The notes: generated from the letters alone by a model not told the origin. Positions 34,171 to 43,388 are shown, counted from the first letter of the stretch. The stretch is 64,000 nt of DNA from Streptomyces sp. V3I7 (GCF_030817495.1 NZ_JAUSZK010000001.1:4319001-4383000); one strand, 5' to 3'. Numbers and translations are program-made.

Positions 34171-35193
34171 ATGACTGCTTCGCCTGGCCGCCGTGTCCTG
34201 CTTGCCGCCCCCCGAGGCTACTGCGCGGGTGTGGACCGCGCCGTGATCGCCGTCGAGAAGGCCCTGGAGCAGTACGGGGCCCCGATCTACGTCCGCCACG
34301 AGATCGTCCACAACAAGTACGTCGTGCAGACCCTGGAGAAGAAGGGCGCCATCTTCGTCGAGCAGACGGAGGAGGTGCCACCGGGCAACATCGTGATGTT
34401 CTCGGCGCACGGCGTGGCCCCCGTCGTCCACGAGGAGGCCGAGAAGGGCCGCCTCGCCACCATCGACGCGACCTGCCCCCTGGTGACCAAGGTCCACAAG
34501 GAGGCCGTCCGCTACGCCGGCGACGACTACGACATCCTGCTGATCGGCCACGAGGGCCACGAGGAGGTCATCGGCACCTCCGGCGAGGCCCCCGACCACA
34601 TCCAGCTCGTCGACGGCCCCGAGGACGTCGCCAAGGTCGAGGTCCGCGACCCGTCCAAGGTCGTCTGGCTCTCCCAGACCACCCTCTCCGTGGACGAGAC
34701 CATGGAGACCGTCGACGCCCTGAAGACGAAGTTCCCCGGACTCGTCTCCCCGCCCAGCGACGACATCTGCTACGCCACGCAGAACCGCCAGCTCGCCGTG
34801 AAGCAGATGGGCGCCGAGGCCGACCTGGTCATCGTCGTCGGCTCCCGCAACTCCTCCAACTCCAAGCGGCTCGTCGAGGTCGCCAAGCTCGCCGGTGCCC
34901 GCGACGCCCACCTCGTGGACTTCGCGAGCGAGATCGACGCGGCCTGGCTGGAGGGCGTCACCACCGTCGGTGTCACCTCCGGCGCCTCCGTCCCGGAGGT
35001 CCTGGTCGAGGAGGTCCTCCAGTGGCTCGCCGAGCGCGGCTACGAGGACGTCGAGATCGTCAAGGCCGCCGAGGAGTCCATCACCTTCTCGCTGCCCAAG
35101 GAGCTGCGCCGCGACCTGCGCGACGAGGCGGCCGCCCTGGTCGCGGAGCGGGGCGGATCCGGGGCCGGGGCTTCCGGCGCATCCGGGGAGTGA
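34171..35193 (+). CDS. ispH: 4-hydroxy-3-methylbut-2-enyl diphosphate reductase
   Basis: A 340-aa IspH (LytB) that makes IPP and DMAPP in the last step of the MEP pathway using a [4Fe-4S] cluster. The three cluster cysteines lie in [11 protein letters not shown] (Cys18), [13 protein letters not shown] and [11 protein letters not shown]. Conserved EIVHNKYVV, the [23 protein letters not shown] block with catalytic His, [12 protein letters not shown] and [14 protein letters not shown] are present. Start ATG 34171 is preferred because a -10 (TACGAT) lies 7 bases upstream; an in-frame ATG at 34162 would add three residues. Ends 29 bp before ppgK. Confidence 0.94.
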   Translation: MTASPGRRVLLAAPRGYCAGVDRAVIAVEKALEQYGAPIYVRHEIVHNKYVVQTLEKKGAIFVEQTEEVPPGNIVMFSAHGVAPVVHEEAEKGRLATIDATCPLVTKVHKEAVRYAGDDYDILLIGHEGHEEVIGTSGEAPDHIQLVDGPEDVAKVEVRDPSKVVWLSQTTLSVDETMETVDALKTKFPGLVSPPSDDICYATQNRQLAVKQMGAEADLVIVVGSRNSSNSKRLVEVAKLAGARDAHLVDFASEIDAAWLEGVTTVGVTSGASVPEVLVEEVLQWLAERGYEDVEIVKAAEESITFSLPKELRRDLRDEAAALVAERGGSGAGASGASGE

Positions 35194-35222
35194 CCGTCAG
35201 TCCCGCGTCGTAACGTGGGGCC

Positions 35223-35978
35223 ATGCAGATCTTCGGCGTGGACATCGGCGGATCCGGGATCAAGGGTGCCCCTGTGGACCTGGACCGCGGGGAACTGGCC
35301 CAGGAGCGCTGCAAGGTGCTCACTCCGCACCCGGCGACGCCCGACGGCGTCGCCGAGGGCGTGCGTCAGGTCGTCCAGCACTTCGGCTGGACGGGCCCGG
35401 TCGGCCTGACCTTCCCGGGCGTGGTCACCGACGGATCCACCATCCGCACCGCGGCCAACGTCGACAAGAGCTGGATCGACACGGACGCGCGGGCGCTGTT
35501 CAGCGAGCGGCTGGACGGGCTGCCGGTGACCGTGACCAACGACGCGGACGCGGCGGGCGTGGCCGAGATGCGGTACGGCGCGGGCCGCGGCCACCGGGGC
35601 ACGGTCATCGTGCTCACCCTCGGTACGGGCATCGGCAGCGCCGTCTTCGTCGACGGCGCCCTCGTCCCCAACACCGAGCTGGGCCACCTGGAGCTGCACG
35701 GCCACGACGCCGAGAAGAAGGCCTCCAGCAAGGCCAAGGAGGACGAGGACCTGTCGTGGGAGCACTGGGCCAAGCGCCTCCAGAAGTACCTCGCCCACCT
35801 GGAGATGCTGTTCTCCCCCGAGCTGTTCATCCTCGGCGGCGGGGTCAGCCGTAAGGCCGACAAGTTCCTGCACCTGATCCACGGCATCCGGGCCGAGATC
35901 GTCCCCGCGCAGCTCCAGAACAACGCGGGGATCGTGGGCGCGGCGATGCTGGCGGCGCGGGACGAGCAGGCGGCGTAG
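35223..35978 (+). CDS. ppgK: Polyphosphate glucokinase
   Basis: A 251-aa ROK-family sugar kinase, typical of actinobacterial polyphosphate/ATP glucokinases. It shows the phosphate-1 motif [13 protein letters not shown] at the N-terminus, [12 protein letters not shown] near 60, [19 protein letters not shown] near 101-119, [27 protein letters not shown] (two pieces) and the Lys-rich [26 protein letters not shown] segment that is characteristic of polyphosphate glucokinases. It phosphorylates glucose for glycolysis. It is 29 bp downstream of ispH and may share its transcript. Confidence 0.92.
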   Translation: MQIFGVDIGGSGIKGAPVDLDRGELAQERCKVLTPHPATPDGVAEGVRQVVQHFGWTGPVGLTFPGVVTDGSTIRTAANVDKSWIDTDARALFSERLDGLPVTVTNDADAAGVAEMRYGAGRGHRGTVIVLTLGTGIGSAVFVDGALVPNTELGHLELHGHDAEKKASSKAKEDEDLSWEHWAKRLQKYLAHLEMLFSPELFILGGGVSRKADKFLHLIHGIRAEIVPAQLQNNAGIVGAAMLAARDEQAA

Positions 35979-36030
35979 CTACTTCGGAGCGTCCGGGGCC
36001 GGGGCCGGGAGCCCCGCTCGGGCCCCGGGG

Positions 36031-36573
36031 TCAGCCGGCCGCGTTCCGCAGCCGCCGCCTGCGCCGCACCAGCCGGATCCGGCGCACGAGCGCGATCGTG
36101 CCGGCGGTGAGCGTCCCGGCGTACAGCCACAGGGCCTGGGTGGCCAGGGCGGTCGCCAGGCCCATCAGACGGCCCGCGAAGCCCCCGCCGCCGTCCGCGA
36201 CGGGGACGAGGCCCACCGCGAAGGCGATCGGCGCCACGATGGGCGCGGTCATCAGGTCGCTGCCGCGCAGCCACAGCGCGGTCAGCACGCACACCGGCAG
36301 GAACAGCACGTCGTACGCGGTCAGGGATGCTCCGAACAGCAGCGCGTCCAGGCAGCCGAGCAGCAGCATCAGCACGATGCCGAACAGGCCTCCGCCGAGT
36401 GCGGTGAGCCGGGGGTTCGGGAGCCGCCGGGCGGGCGGCCGCGCCACGCGCACCGGACCCGCGGCGGACGGCCGCACGCCCGCCGGACGGCGTCTGGCCT
36501 GCGACGGCAGGGACGCCGGCGGCCTGTCGCGTCGCGGTCCGGACTGCGGAGGTCGGGTCCTGTGCTGCTCCAT
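36031..36573 (-). CDS. Membrane protein with DUF6542-like C-terminal region
   Basis: A 180-aa protein. The first 50 residues are Arg/Pro-rich and cytoplasmic. Four hydrophobic segments follow (about 57-80, 83-101, 108-126 and 133-155), with NPRLTALGGGLFGIVLMLLLG and a basic ending RRIRLVRRRRRLRNAAG. This layout matches a Streptomyces-restricted family sitting between ppgK and ychF. No function is known. Convergent with ppgK and divergent from ychF. Confidence 0.75.
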   Translation of the reverse strand: MEQHRTRPPQSGPRRDRPPASLPSQARRRPAGVRPSAAGPVRVARPPARRLPNPRLTALGGGLFGIVLMLLLGCLDALLFGASLTAYDVLFLPVCVLTALWLRGSDLMTAPIVAPIAFAVGLVPVADGGGGFAGRLMGLATALATQALWLYAGTLTAGTIALVRRIRLVRRRRRLRNAAG

Positions 36574-36763
36574 TGGACCAACTTAGGTCGGTTTATGTGC
36601 CCAGTCGCTCCTCAGACACGCCGTTGACCGGAGCCGACCCCCTGGGTTCCGAGCGGCCGCCGAGCTTGCACGCCTCACGCCGTAAACTGGTGGATCGGCC
36701 AGTCCGCTGGCCGTGGCCCTCTCGCCCAGCCCTCTGGCCCTCTCACGTACGGGAAGTCGCAAC

Positions 36764-37852
<1,089 letters not shown>

Positions 37853-37878
37853 GCGTGTGAAGCAACACCACGTCGGGG

Positions 37879-37910
37879 ATGGGGTCGGCTCTTCTGGGAG
37901 CCGACCCCAT
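37879..37910 (+). terminator. Terminator after ychF
   Basis: ATGGGGTCGGCTC and GAGCCGACCCCAT form a perfect 13-bp stem with the loop TTCTGG, then GCTGTTTCC. It lies 27 bp after the ychF stop and separates it from the toxin-antitoxin operon. Confidence 0.85.
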
Positions 37911-37943
37911 GCTGTTTCCCGTACTGGGATGGCGCCCGTAATG

Positions 37944-37966
37944 AGTGGTACGTCTTCGGTACCACT
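37944..37966. promoter_or_regulatory. Operator candidate of the yefM-yoeB operon
   Basis: AGTGGTAC and GTACCACT are perfect inverted repeats separated by seven bases, 20 bp upstream of the antitoxin start. Position and symmetry fit a site for the autoregulating YefM antitoxin and its complex with the toxin. Confidence 0.6.
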
Positions 37967-37985
37967 TGAGGTAGGGAGGCAGCCC

Positions 37986-38267
37986 ATGTCGATAACCGCG
38001 AGCGAAGCCCGCAAGGCTCTCTTTCCGCTGATCAAGAAGGTCAACGACGATCACGAGGCCATCGAGATCGTCTCCAAGCACGGCAACGCCGTGCTCGTCT
38101 CAGCCGAGGACTACGCGGCTCTGCGCGAGGGTGCGTGCCTGCTGCGTTCGCCCGCGAACGCGCGGCGACTGCTCAAGGCGTACGAGAACGCCTTGGAGAA
38201 CACCAACGTGTCGGAGCATGAGTTGATCGATCCGAACGCGGCGGACCCAGCTGCGGGTGCTGCGTGA
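37986..38267 (+). CDS. yefM: Type II antitoxin, Phd/YefM family
   Basis: A 93-aa antitoxin. The Phd/YefM DNA-binding fold (residues 1-55) reads MSITASEARKALFPLIKKVN, then HEAIEIVSKHGNAVLVSAEDYAALRE. The toxin-binding tail begins CLLRSPANARRLLKAYENA, which closely resembles E. coli YefM, and ends acidic. It neutralises the downstream YoeB toxin and represses the operon through the inverted repeat upstream. ATG 37986 follows AGGGAGG. Its stop overlaps the toxin GTG by 4 bp (GTGA). Confidence 0.9.
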   Translation: MSITASEARKALFPLIKKVNDDHEAIEIVSKHGNAVLVSAEDYAALREGACLLRSPANARRLLKAYENALENTNVSEHELIDPNAADPAAGAA

Positions 38268-38518
38268 GGCTTGTCTTCGAGGATCAGGGCTGGGAGGACT
38301 ACACGTCCTGGCTCAGGAACGACCGCAAGATGCTCGCTCGGATCAACAAGCTCATCGAGGACGTCAAGCGCGACCCTTTCACGGGGATCGGTAAGCCGGA
38401 GCCGCTGAAGTACCACTTGCCTGGGGCGTGGTCGAGGCGGATCGACGACGAGCACCGCCTCGTGTACTTGGTCACGGACAAGGAGATCGTGATCCTCGCG
38501 GCTCGCTATCGCTACTAG
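38264..38518 (+). CDS. yoeB: Type II toxin, Txe/YoeB family, with His83 replaced by Arg
   Basis: An 84-aa ribosome-dependent mRNA endonuclease, the same length as E. coli YoeB. Aligned by eye, catalytic-site Glu46 (GKPEPLK) and Arg65 (DDEHRLVY) are kept, but the ending is ARYRY where YoeB normally ends CRYHY. So the important His83 is Arg here, while Tyr84 remains. This could weaken or alter RNA cleavage. The gene starts with GTG inside the antitoxin stop (GTGA). Its TAG stop lies in the CTAG that forms the left edge of an inserted 700-bp cassette, but the coding sequence itself is not cut. Confidence 0.9.
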   Translation: MRLVFEDQGWEDYTSWLRNDRKMLARINKLIEDVKRDPFTGIGKPEPLKYHLPGAWSRRIDDEHRLVYLVTDKEIVILAARYRY

Positions 38519-38548
38519 TGCCGCATCAGGCAACGTTCGCCCTGTTGT
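38519..38548 (+). repeat. Left terminal inverted repeat
   Basis: A 30-bp sequence that is the exact reverse complement of 39189-39218. Including the CTAG flank and one more base the identity spans 35 bp. Confidence 0.9.
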
Positions 38549-38593
38549 CGGCCCTGCCCGTCGGGAGCTTCGGTCGATGGCGATAATCGACTG

Positions 38594-39106
38594 ATGAGCG
38601 CCATCGAACGCCCCATGCCGCCGCTGAATGCCGACGAGCGCATCACGCTCGAAAGCTGGCTCGACTTCCACCGGACCACCCTCGCCATGAAGTGCGAGGG
38701 CCTGGACGACGAGCAGGCCGCTGTCGCGTCCGTGCCACCATCCGGCTTCACATTGACCGGCCTCGTTCAGCACATGGCGGAGGTGGAACGGAACTGGTTC
38801 CGTCGCGTGTTCGCCGGAGAGCAGGCCCCGCCGATCTACGACCCGCAGGCCGACCCGGATGCCCCCGACGGCGGCTTCGAACTCGCCACGGGCGCCACCC
38901 TGCGCGACGCCCTCGCCACTTGGCACGCGGAGATCGCCAGCGCCCGGGAGCACTGCGCCGACCGTGCGCTGGCCGACACCGGTCGCTTCATGGAGCAGGA
39001 CGTGAGTCTCCGCTGGATCTACGTCCACATGATCGAGGAGTACGCCCGCCATAACGGCCACGCGGATCTGCTCCGGGAACGCATCGACGGGATCACTGGC
39101 GTATAG
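38594..39106 (+). CDS. DinB/DUF664 family protein, passenger of the inverted-repeat cassette
   Basis: A 170-aa four-helix protein of the DinB/DUF664 superfamily. The opening [22 protein letters not shown], the first metal-site helix [26 protein letters not shown] and the last one [26 protein letters not shown] are typical, with three candidate metal-binding His residues. Members bind a divalent metal, and include mycothiol- or bacillithiol-dependent transferases. The reaction here is unknown. It is the only gene inside the cassette. ATG 38594 lies 75 bp inside the left repeat, and a 12-bp hairpin terminator follows the stop. Confidence 0.88.
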   Translation: MSAIERPMPPLNADERITLESWLDFHRTTLAMKCEGLDDEQAAVASVPPSGFTLTGLVQHMAEVERNWFRRVFAGEQAPPIYDPQADPDAPDGGFELATGATLRDALATWHAEIASAREHCADRALADTGRFMEQDVSLRWIYVHMIEEYARHNGHADLLRERIDGITGV

Positions 39107-39150
39107 CGCGGGTCAGGGTCGTTCTGCCACGAGAACAGCATGGCGTGTCC

Positions 39151-39180
39151 GCGCCGTCCGGGCCGCGACCCGGACGGCGC
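39151..39180 (+). terminator. Terminator of the cassette DinB gene
   Basis: GCGCCGTCCGGG and CCCGGACGGCGC form a perfect 12-bp stem with a six-base loop, 45 bp after the DinB stop and 8 bp before the right inverted repeat. No T-tract follows. Confidence 0.7.
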
Positions 39181-39188
39181 GTCACATC

Positions 39189-39218
39189 ACAACAGGGCGA
39201 ACGTTGCCTGATGCGGCA
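39189..39218 (-). repeat. Right terminal inverted repeat
   Basis: Exact 30-bp reverse complement of 38519-38548, followed by the CTAG target-site copy. Confidence 0.9.
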
Positions 39219-39341
39219 CTAGTTAGGCGGCTCCGCCTTTGGGCGCCGTAGCCGACGCTGTCGGGTGCGCCACGCGGCCCCGCGTGTCGGTCAACGCGCA
39301 GCTTCGGCAGGGCCGGCCCCGTACGGCCCCGCCGGCGCCCG

Positions 39342-40643
39342 TTACGCCAGCGTCTTCAGCGCGCTCTCCGCTGCTGCCACCACCGTGCGGGTCTGGTGTT
39401 CGATCTGGTGGGGGATCGGGACCCAGCGGACCTGGAGGGCTTCCGTGAAGGTTGCGCACCAGGTGGTGAAGAGGTCGTCCAGTTCGCGGTGGAGGGATGG
39501 GGCGTCAGCGGTCTCCAGCAGGCGCAGGAGGAGGCCCGCCGCGCGGAGGGGCTGGCGGCGGGCGACGATGTCCAGGGCGGCGACCTGGGCCGTCGTCAGC
39601 TGGGGGACAGCGGGGTCGTGCGCGGCGGTGGCCGCCTGGCGGGCGAGGGGTTCCCAGGAGGCGGCTACCAGGTCGTAGAGGCCGTCGGCCATCCACTCCA
39701 CCACGCGCCGGAACGGGTCGTCCTTCGCCGGGGGCAGGAATCCGCGCGCCTTTTCGAGGACGGCGGTGACCTGGCGGCCGCCGTCCAGCACCAGGCCGGC
39801 CAGGTCGCGCAGGGCGTCGGCGGCCCTCGGATGCGGGGTGAGGTCCTCGGCCAGGTCCGTGGCGAACATGGGGACTTCGACGATCGCCGTGACGCCGCCG
39901 TACCGCTGCGGTGCGCACCAGGTGGACAGGCCGATGTTCTCCGAACCGGCCGCCAGGCGGGCGGTGCTGTCCGGCGGCGGCAGGACGTAGACCGCGGGAG
40001 CGGGGTTCTCCCAGTACAGGGCGTCGTAGGTGCCGTACTGGAGCGGGATGTTGAGCTCGTCGGCCGACGTCCCGAAAGGGGCGGCCAGTTCGGGCAGATC
40101 GCGGGTCAACTGGACCCAGCTGCCGCCCACATCGGTGCTGTGCAGGGAGCACTGGAGGAAGGGCTTCAGTTCCTCCATCACGTCGAACAGCGCCTGGCTC
40201 TCCGGTAGTTGACGTCCCGCGATCGGGGCCCACTCCGGCTGTTCCGCCGCGATCGGGCGGTAGGCGCCGCGGTAGTAGCTCCGGAGGGTGTGCGCGGACG
40301 CCGCCCCGCCGGTTCCGACCTCGCTCAGTGCCGCGCCGTCCGGGTCCAGGCACAGCACGATGTCCCAGGTGACGAGGCCGGGGTCGGTCGCCGCGGACAG
40401 CCGGTCGCCGCGGGCCACCCGCTCCGCCAGCGCGAGCGCGGTCGCGCCGCCGACCGGCTCGTCCGGGTGCGGTCCGGCCACCACCAGGACGTGGCGCGGC
40501 CCGTGTCCCACGGACAGCATCTCGATCGGCCGGCCCGCACGGGACGTCCCGATCCGGCGCAGCCGGCCGGCCCCGGGGAACCCGGAGACCAGCCGACGCG
40601 CCGCCTCGGTGACCTCCGCGACCGTGGGGTAGCGGTGCACCAT
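39342..40643 (-). CDS. M14-family zinc carboxypeptidase-like protein of a putative RiPP locus
   Basis: A 433-aa protein with an M14 metallocarboxypeptidase core. Zinc ligands are His59 and Glu62 in VVAGPHPDEPVGG and His168 in FLQCSLHSTDVGG. The catalytic Glu probably lies in GVTAIVEVPMF near residue 258. A helical C-terminal region of about 150 residues follows. M14 enzymes remove C-terminal residues or cut amide bonds. The gene starts 10 bases after the stop of a 25-aa Gly-rich peptide gene on the same strand, which makes that peptide the obvious substrate. ATG 40643 is preferred; a GTG at 40673 would overlap the peptide gene. Confidence 0.8.
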   Translation of the reverse strand: MVHRYPTVAEVTEAARRLVSGFPGAGRLRRIGTSRAGRPIEMLSVGHGPRHVLVVAGPHPDEPVGGATALALAERVARGDRLSAATDPGLVTWDIVLCLDPDGAALSEVGTGGAASAHTLRSYYRGAYRPIAAEQPEWAPIAGRQLPESQALFDVMEELKPFLQCSLHSTDVGGSWVQLTRDLPELAAPFGTSADELNIPLQYGTYDALYWENPAPAVYVLPPPDSTARLAAGSENIGLSTWCAPQRYGGVTAIVEVPMFATDLAEDLTPHPRAADALRDLAGLVLDGGRQVTAVLEKARGFLPPAKDDPFRRVVEWMADGLYDLVAASWEPLARQAATAAHDPAVPQLTTAQVAALDIVARRQPLRAAGLLLRLLETADAPSLHRELDDLFTTWCATFTEALQVRWVPIPHQIEHQTRTVVAAAESALKTLA

Positions 40644-40653
40644 TCGAGTCCGA

Positions 40654-40731
40654 TCAGGCGCCGCCGTTGCCACCGCTGTCGCCGGTGGTCTCCTTCTTGT
40701 CCAGCGGACGGATCTCGATCCTCTTCGGCAT
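40654..40731 (-). CDS. Candidate RiPP precursor peptide, 25 aa
   Basis: ATG 40731-40729 follows GGAAGGA with a seven-base gap, one of the best ribosome sites in the window, and the frame ends at TGA 40656-40654. The product starts MPKRIEIRPLDKK and ends GDSGGNGGA. The charged N-terminal half resembles a recognition leader. The C-terminal part is Gly-rich with one Ser, two Thr and no Cys. It lies between a divergent ThiF-like adenylating enzyme with a PqqD-like domain and the M14 peptidase gene, which follows at once. No known precursor family was recognised. Its identity as substrate is inference from size, context and composition. Confidence 0.65.
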   Translation of the reverse strand: MPKRIEIRPLDKKETTGDSGGNGGA

Positions 40732-40858
40732 GTCGCGTCCTTCCGATGGGGTTGCGCGCGCTTTTTGACGCGCTCTTGTCAGAATTCGTGTACCGGATCA
40801 GTGTTGTCAATGACTGGTGCCGACCAGCGGATCGGGTGCTGACGAGATTGGCGCGAAG
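40732..40858. promoter_or_regulatory. Divergent promoter region of the putative RiPP locus
   Basis: An AT-richer 127 bp between the precursor peptide and ThiF-like genes. It contains TTTTTGACGCGC, TTGTCAGAATTCG and TTGTCAATGAC, so -35-like elements exist on both strands. No confident -10 was assigned. Confidence 0.4.
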
Positions 40859-42103
40859 ATGACGGTGCAAGCGATGCGGCTGCCTCGGATCAAGCCGGAA
40901 CACCGGGCCTACCGGACGGTGGACGGCCACGTCAGGATCGGCAGCGTCGTCCACGGCATCGGGTCCGAGGTCAAGGATCCCGACGGCTGGGTGTGGACGC
41001 TCGTGCAGGCCATGGACGGTACGCGGGGCGTGTCGGAGATCGTGGCCGAGGTCGCCCGCCGCCATCCGGAGACGGATCTGACGGCTCCCGACATCGCCGA
41101 GGCGATGACGGACCTCGCGCTGGCCGGGTTCGTGGAGGACGCCGGCGTCGCGCCGCCGGCCGAGCTGTCCGAGCGGGAACGGGAGCGGTACGGCCGGAGC
41201 ATGACACTGCTGCGCTGGATGGACCTGCGGCCGCGGGAGAGCGCCTGGGAGCCGCAGGTACGGCTGTGCCGCGCGCGGGTGCTGCTGATCGGCGTCGGCG
41301 GTACGGGCGGCGCCGCCGCGCGGGACCTGGTGGCGTCCGGGGTGGGGCTGCTGCACTGCGTCGACCCGGACGTCGTCGAGCTGTCCAACCTCAACCGGCA
41401 GACCCTCTATCGCGAGGACGACCTCGGGACGCCCAAGGTGGACGCGGCGCTGGCGGCGCTGCGCGCCCTGAACTCCGACACGACGGTCACCGGCGAGCGC
41501 TGCGAGGTGCGGGGGCCGGCGGACCTCGAAGCCCTGCTGACCGGCGGCTCCGGCCCCGCCCGCTCCGGCTCCGCCGCCCCCGGCCGCTCCGGCGGCCCGC
41601 CAGGCCGCTCGGCCCCCGCCTCCGACCACCCCACCCCCGCCTACGACGCCCTGCTGCTCGCCGCCGACCGTCCCGCCACGATCCGCCGCTGGGCCAACCA
41701 GGCCTGCCTGGCCACGGGTACGCCGTGGGCCGAGGCCGGTTACCGTGGCCCGCGGGTGAGTGTCGGGGTGTTCACGCCCGGGCGGGGCGCGTGCTGGGAG
41801 TGTCTGCGTCTGGCCGAGGCCGAGCGGCGCGATTTGCGGCTGCCGCCAGGTCAGGACGAGGACGTCGCCTCGCCCCGGATGCCGTGGAATCCGGTCAACG
41901 CCGTCACCGCAAGCCTGTCGGGCAGTCTGCTGGCCCACGCCGCCATCGCGCTGCTGTGCGGTGTGCCGCCGATCGACCCCGGCTGCCGGTTCGGCGTCAA
42001 CCTCATGCTGCCCGGCGACCCGGTCATGGAGCGCTCGGAACGGCGTACCGACTGCCCTGCCTGCCAGGGCGAACCGGCCCCGCGACCGGCGGGCGCCCGG
42101 TGA
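40859..42103 (+). CDS. ThiF/E1-like adenylating enzyme with PqqD-like N-terminal domain
   Basis: A 414-aa protein. Residues about 15-95 look like a PqqD/RiPP-recognition domain (TLVQAMDGTRGVSEIVAEVA, then IAEAMTDLALAGFVED). From residue 138 there is an E1/ThiF fold: nucleotide loop GVGGTGG at 145-151, acidic Asp169, the SNLNRQTLYREDDLGTPKVDAA signature at about 176-197, and a zinc knuckle of Cys312-x2-Cys315 with Cys399-x2-Cys402. Such enzymes adenylate a C-terminal carboxylate or a side chain, as in microcin C and pantocin. It overlaps the M50-like gene by 4 bp. A Gly/Ser/Pro-rich insert lies at 228-260. The start could be ATG 40874. Confidence 0.85.
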   Translation: MTVQAMRLPRIKPEHRAYRTVDGHVRIGSVVHGIGSEVKDPDGWVWTLVQAMDGTRGVSEIVAEVARRHPETDLTAPDIAEAMTDLALAGFVEDAGVAPPAELSERERERYGRSMTLLRWMDLRPRESAWEPQVRLCRARVLLIGVGGTGGAAARDLVASGVGLLHCVDPDVVELSNLNRQTLYREDDLGTPKVDAALAALRALNSDTTVTGERCEVRGPADLEALLTGGSGPARSGSAAPGRSGGPPGRSAPASDHPTPAYDALLLAADRPATIRRWANQACLATGTPWAEAGYRGPRVSVGVFTPGRGACWECLRLAEAERRDLRLPPGQDEDVASPRMPWNPVNAVTASLSGSLLAHAAIALLCGVPPIDPGCRFGVNLMLPGDPVMERSERRTDCPACQGEPAPRPAGAR

Positions 42104-43305
42104 CGGACACCGCCGCCCGGATCGACCCGTCGGCGTGCGTGCTGCTGCACGACCTGGCGGTGCGGCGGGACCGGGACGAGTGGATCGTCGGCCGCATGGC
42201 GACCCGTACCTTCGTCGCCCTGCCGGAGGCCGGGGCGCGGGCGGTGCAGCTGCTGGGCGACGGGCTGAGCGTGGGCCGGACCGCGGAGGCGCTGCGGGCC
42301 GAGACCGGCGAGGAGTTCGAAGTCGCGGATTTTGTACGTGACTTGGCGGCGCTCGGGTTCGTGGCGCGCATCGGCGACCGGCTGGTTCCGGATGATCAGT
42401 CGCCGTCCGCCTCCCTGTCGTGGCTCCGCCCGCACCATGTCCGGCTCGCCCTGCATCCCGCGCTCCCCGTGCTCGTCGGGCTGCTGCTGGCGGCCGCCGT
42501 CGTCGTCCTGGTCCGCCGGCCCGACCTCGTGCCGGGCTACCGTGACCTGCTGTGGAGCCCGCACGGCAGCCTGGTCGTGCTGAGCGCGGCGGCAGCCGGG
42601 TGGGTGCTGCTGCTGGCCCACGAACTGGCGCACCTGGTCACCGCCCGCGCCGCGGGGGTGCCGGGGCGGATGCGGCTGGGCACCCGGCTGCAGTTCCTCG
42701 TCATGCAGACCGACATCAGCGGCATCGAACTCGCGCCCCGCCGCCACCGGTTGACCGCCTACCTGGCCGGCATCGCCCTCAACCTCTCCGTCGCGTCGGC
42801 CCTCGTCCTGACCCTGGCCGTCACGGACACCGGGACGACGGCCCATCGGCTGGAGTCCGCCGCACTGCTGCTGGCCCTGCTGCCGCTGCCGTTCCAGCTG
42901 ATGGTGTTCACGCGCACGGACCTGTACTTCGTCCTCCAGGACCTCACCGGCTGCCGCAACCTGTACGGCGACGGGCTCGCCTACGCCCGGTACGTCGCCC
43001 GGTGCGCGGTGCGCCCGCCCCGTTCCGGCCGGACCGCCCGGTCCGAGGACCCCAGCACCCGACTGCCCCCGCACGAGCGCGCGGCCGTACGCCTCTACAG
43101 CGTCGTCCTCGTGGCCGGCACCGTGGTCTGTCTCGGCTTCATGGCCGCCGTCACGCTGCCCGTGGACGTCACCCTGCTGGTCCGCGCGGTACGGGGCCTC
43201 GGGCCGGGGCACGGCCTCGCGCGCAACGCCGACGCGGCGGCCGTACTGATCACCCTGGGCGGTGCCAACGTGCTCTGGGCGGTCACCTGGTGGCGCAACC
43301 GCTGA
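42100..43305 (+). CDS. PqqD-like domain fused to M50-type membrane metalloprotease
   Basis: A 401-aa protein. Residues 1-95 resemble a second PqqD-like domain (WIVGRMATRTFVALPEAGAR, then VADFVRDLAALGFVARIGD). The rest is an integral membrane protein with about six segments. The zinc site is HELAH (His174, Glu175, His178), and the third ligand is probably Asp274 in RTDLYFVLQDLTGCRNLYGDG, a pattern seen in M50-like proteases linked to peptide natural products. It may cut or export the modified peptide at the membrane. GTG 42100 overlaps the ThiF-like stop (GTGA). The LysR gene follows after 83 bp on the same strand. Confidence 0.83.
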   Translation: MTDTAARIDPSACVLLHDLAVRRDRDEWIVGRMATRTFVALPEAGARAVQLLGDGLSVGRTAEALRAETGEEFEVADFVRDLAALGFVARIGDRLVPDDQSPSASLSWLRPHHVRLALHPALPVLVGLLLAAAVVVLVRRPDLVPGYRDLLWSPHGSLVVLSAAAAGWVLLLAHELAHLVTARAAGVPGRMRLGTRLQFLVMQTDISGIELAPRRHRLTAYLAGIALNLSVASALVLTLAVTDTGTTAHRLESAALLLALLPLPFQLMVFTRTDLYFVLQDLTGCRNLYGDGLAYARYVARCAVRPPRSGRTARSEDPSTRLPPHERAAVRLYSVVLVAGTVVCLGFMAAVTLPVDVTLLVRAVRGLGPGHGLARNADAAAVLITLGGANVLWAVTWWRNR

Positions 43306-43388
43306 CGCGGCACGCCGTCGCTCGGTCACCCCCGCCCAACTGCCCTACCATCGTTCTCTTCTGGCTTGCGAAGGACGGGTGTTGGGCC

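Larger units (their letters stand above)
38519..39218. mobile_element. 700-bp inverted-repeat cassette carrying a DinB-family gene
   Basis: Perfect 30-bp terminal inverted repeats at 38519-38548 and 39189-39218 (starting TGCCGCATCAGGCAACG) bound exactly 700 bp. CTAG flanks both ends (38515-38518 and 39219-39222), which fits a 4-bp YTAR target duplication of the IS5 type. No transposase is inside; the only gene is DinB-like and has its own terminator. It therefore looks like a non-autonomous element moved in trans. It landed precisely at the yoeB stop codon. Confidence 0.72.

Noticed and set aside
40859..42103. Azoline-forming (TOMM) cyclodehydratase partner
   Set aside because: No YcaO protein or flavin dehydrogenase is present, and the precursor has no Cys and few Ser/Thr.
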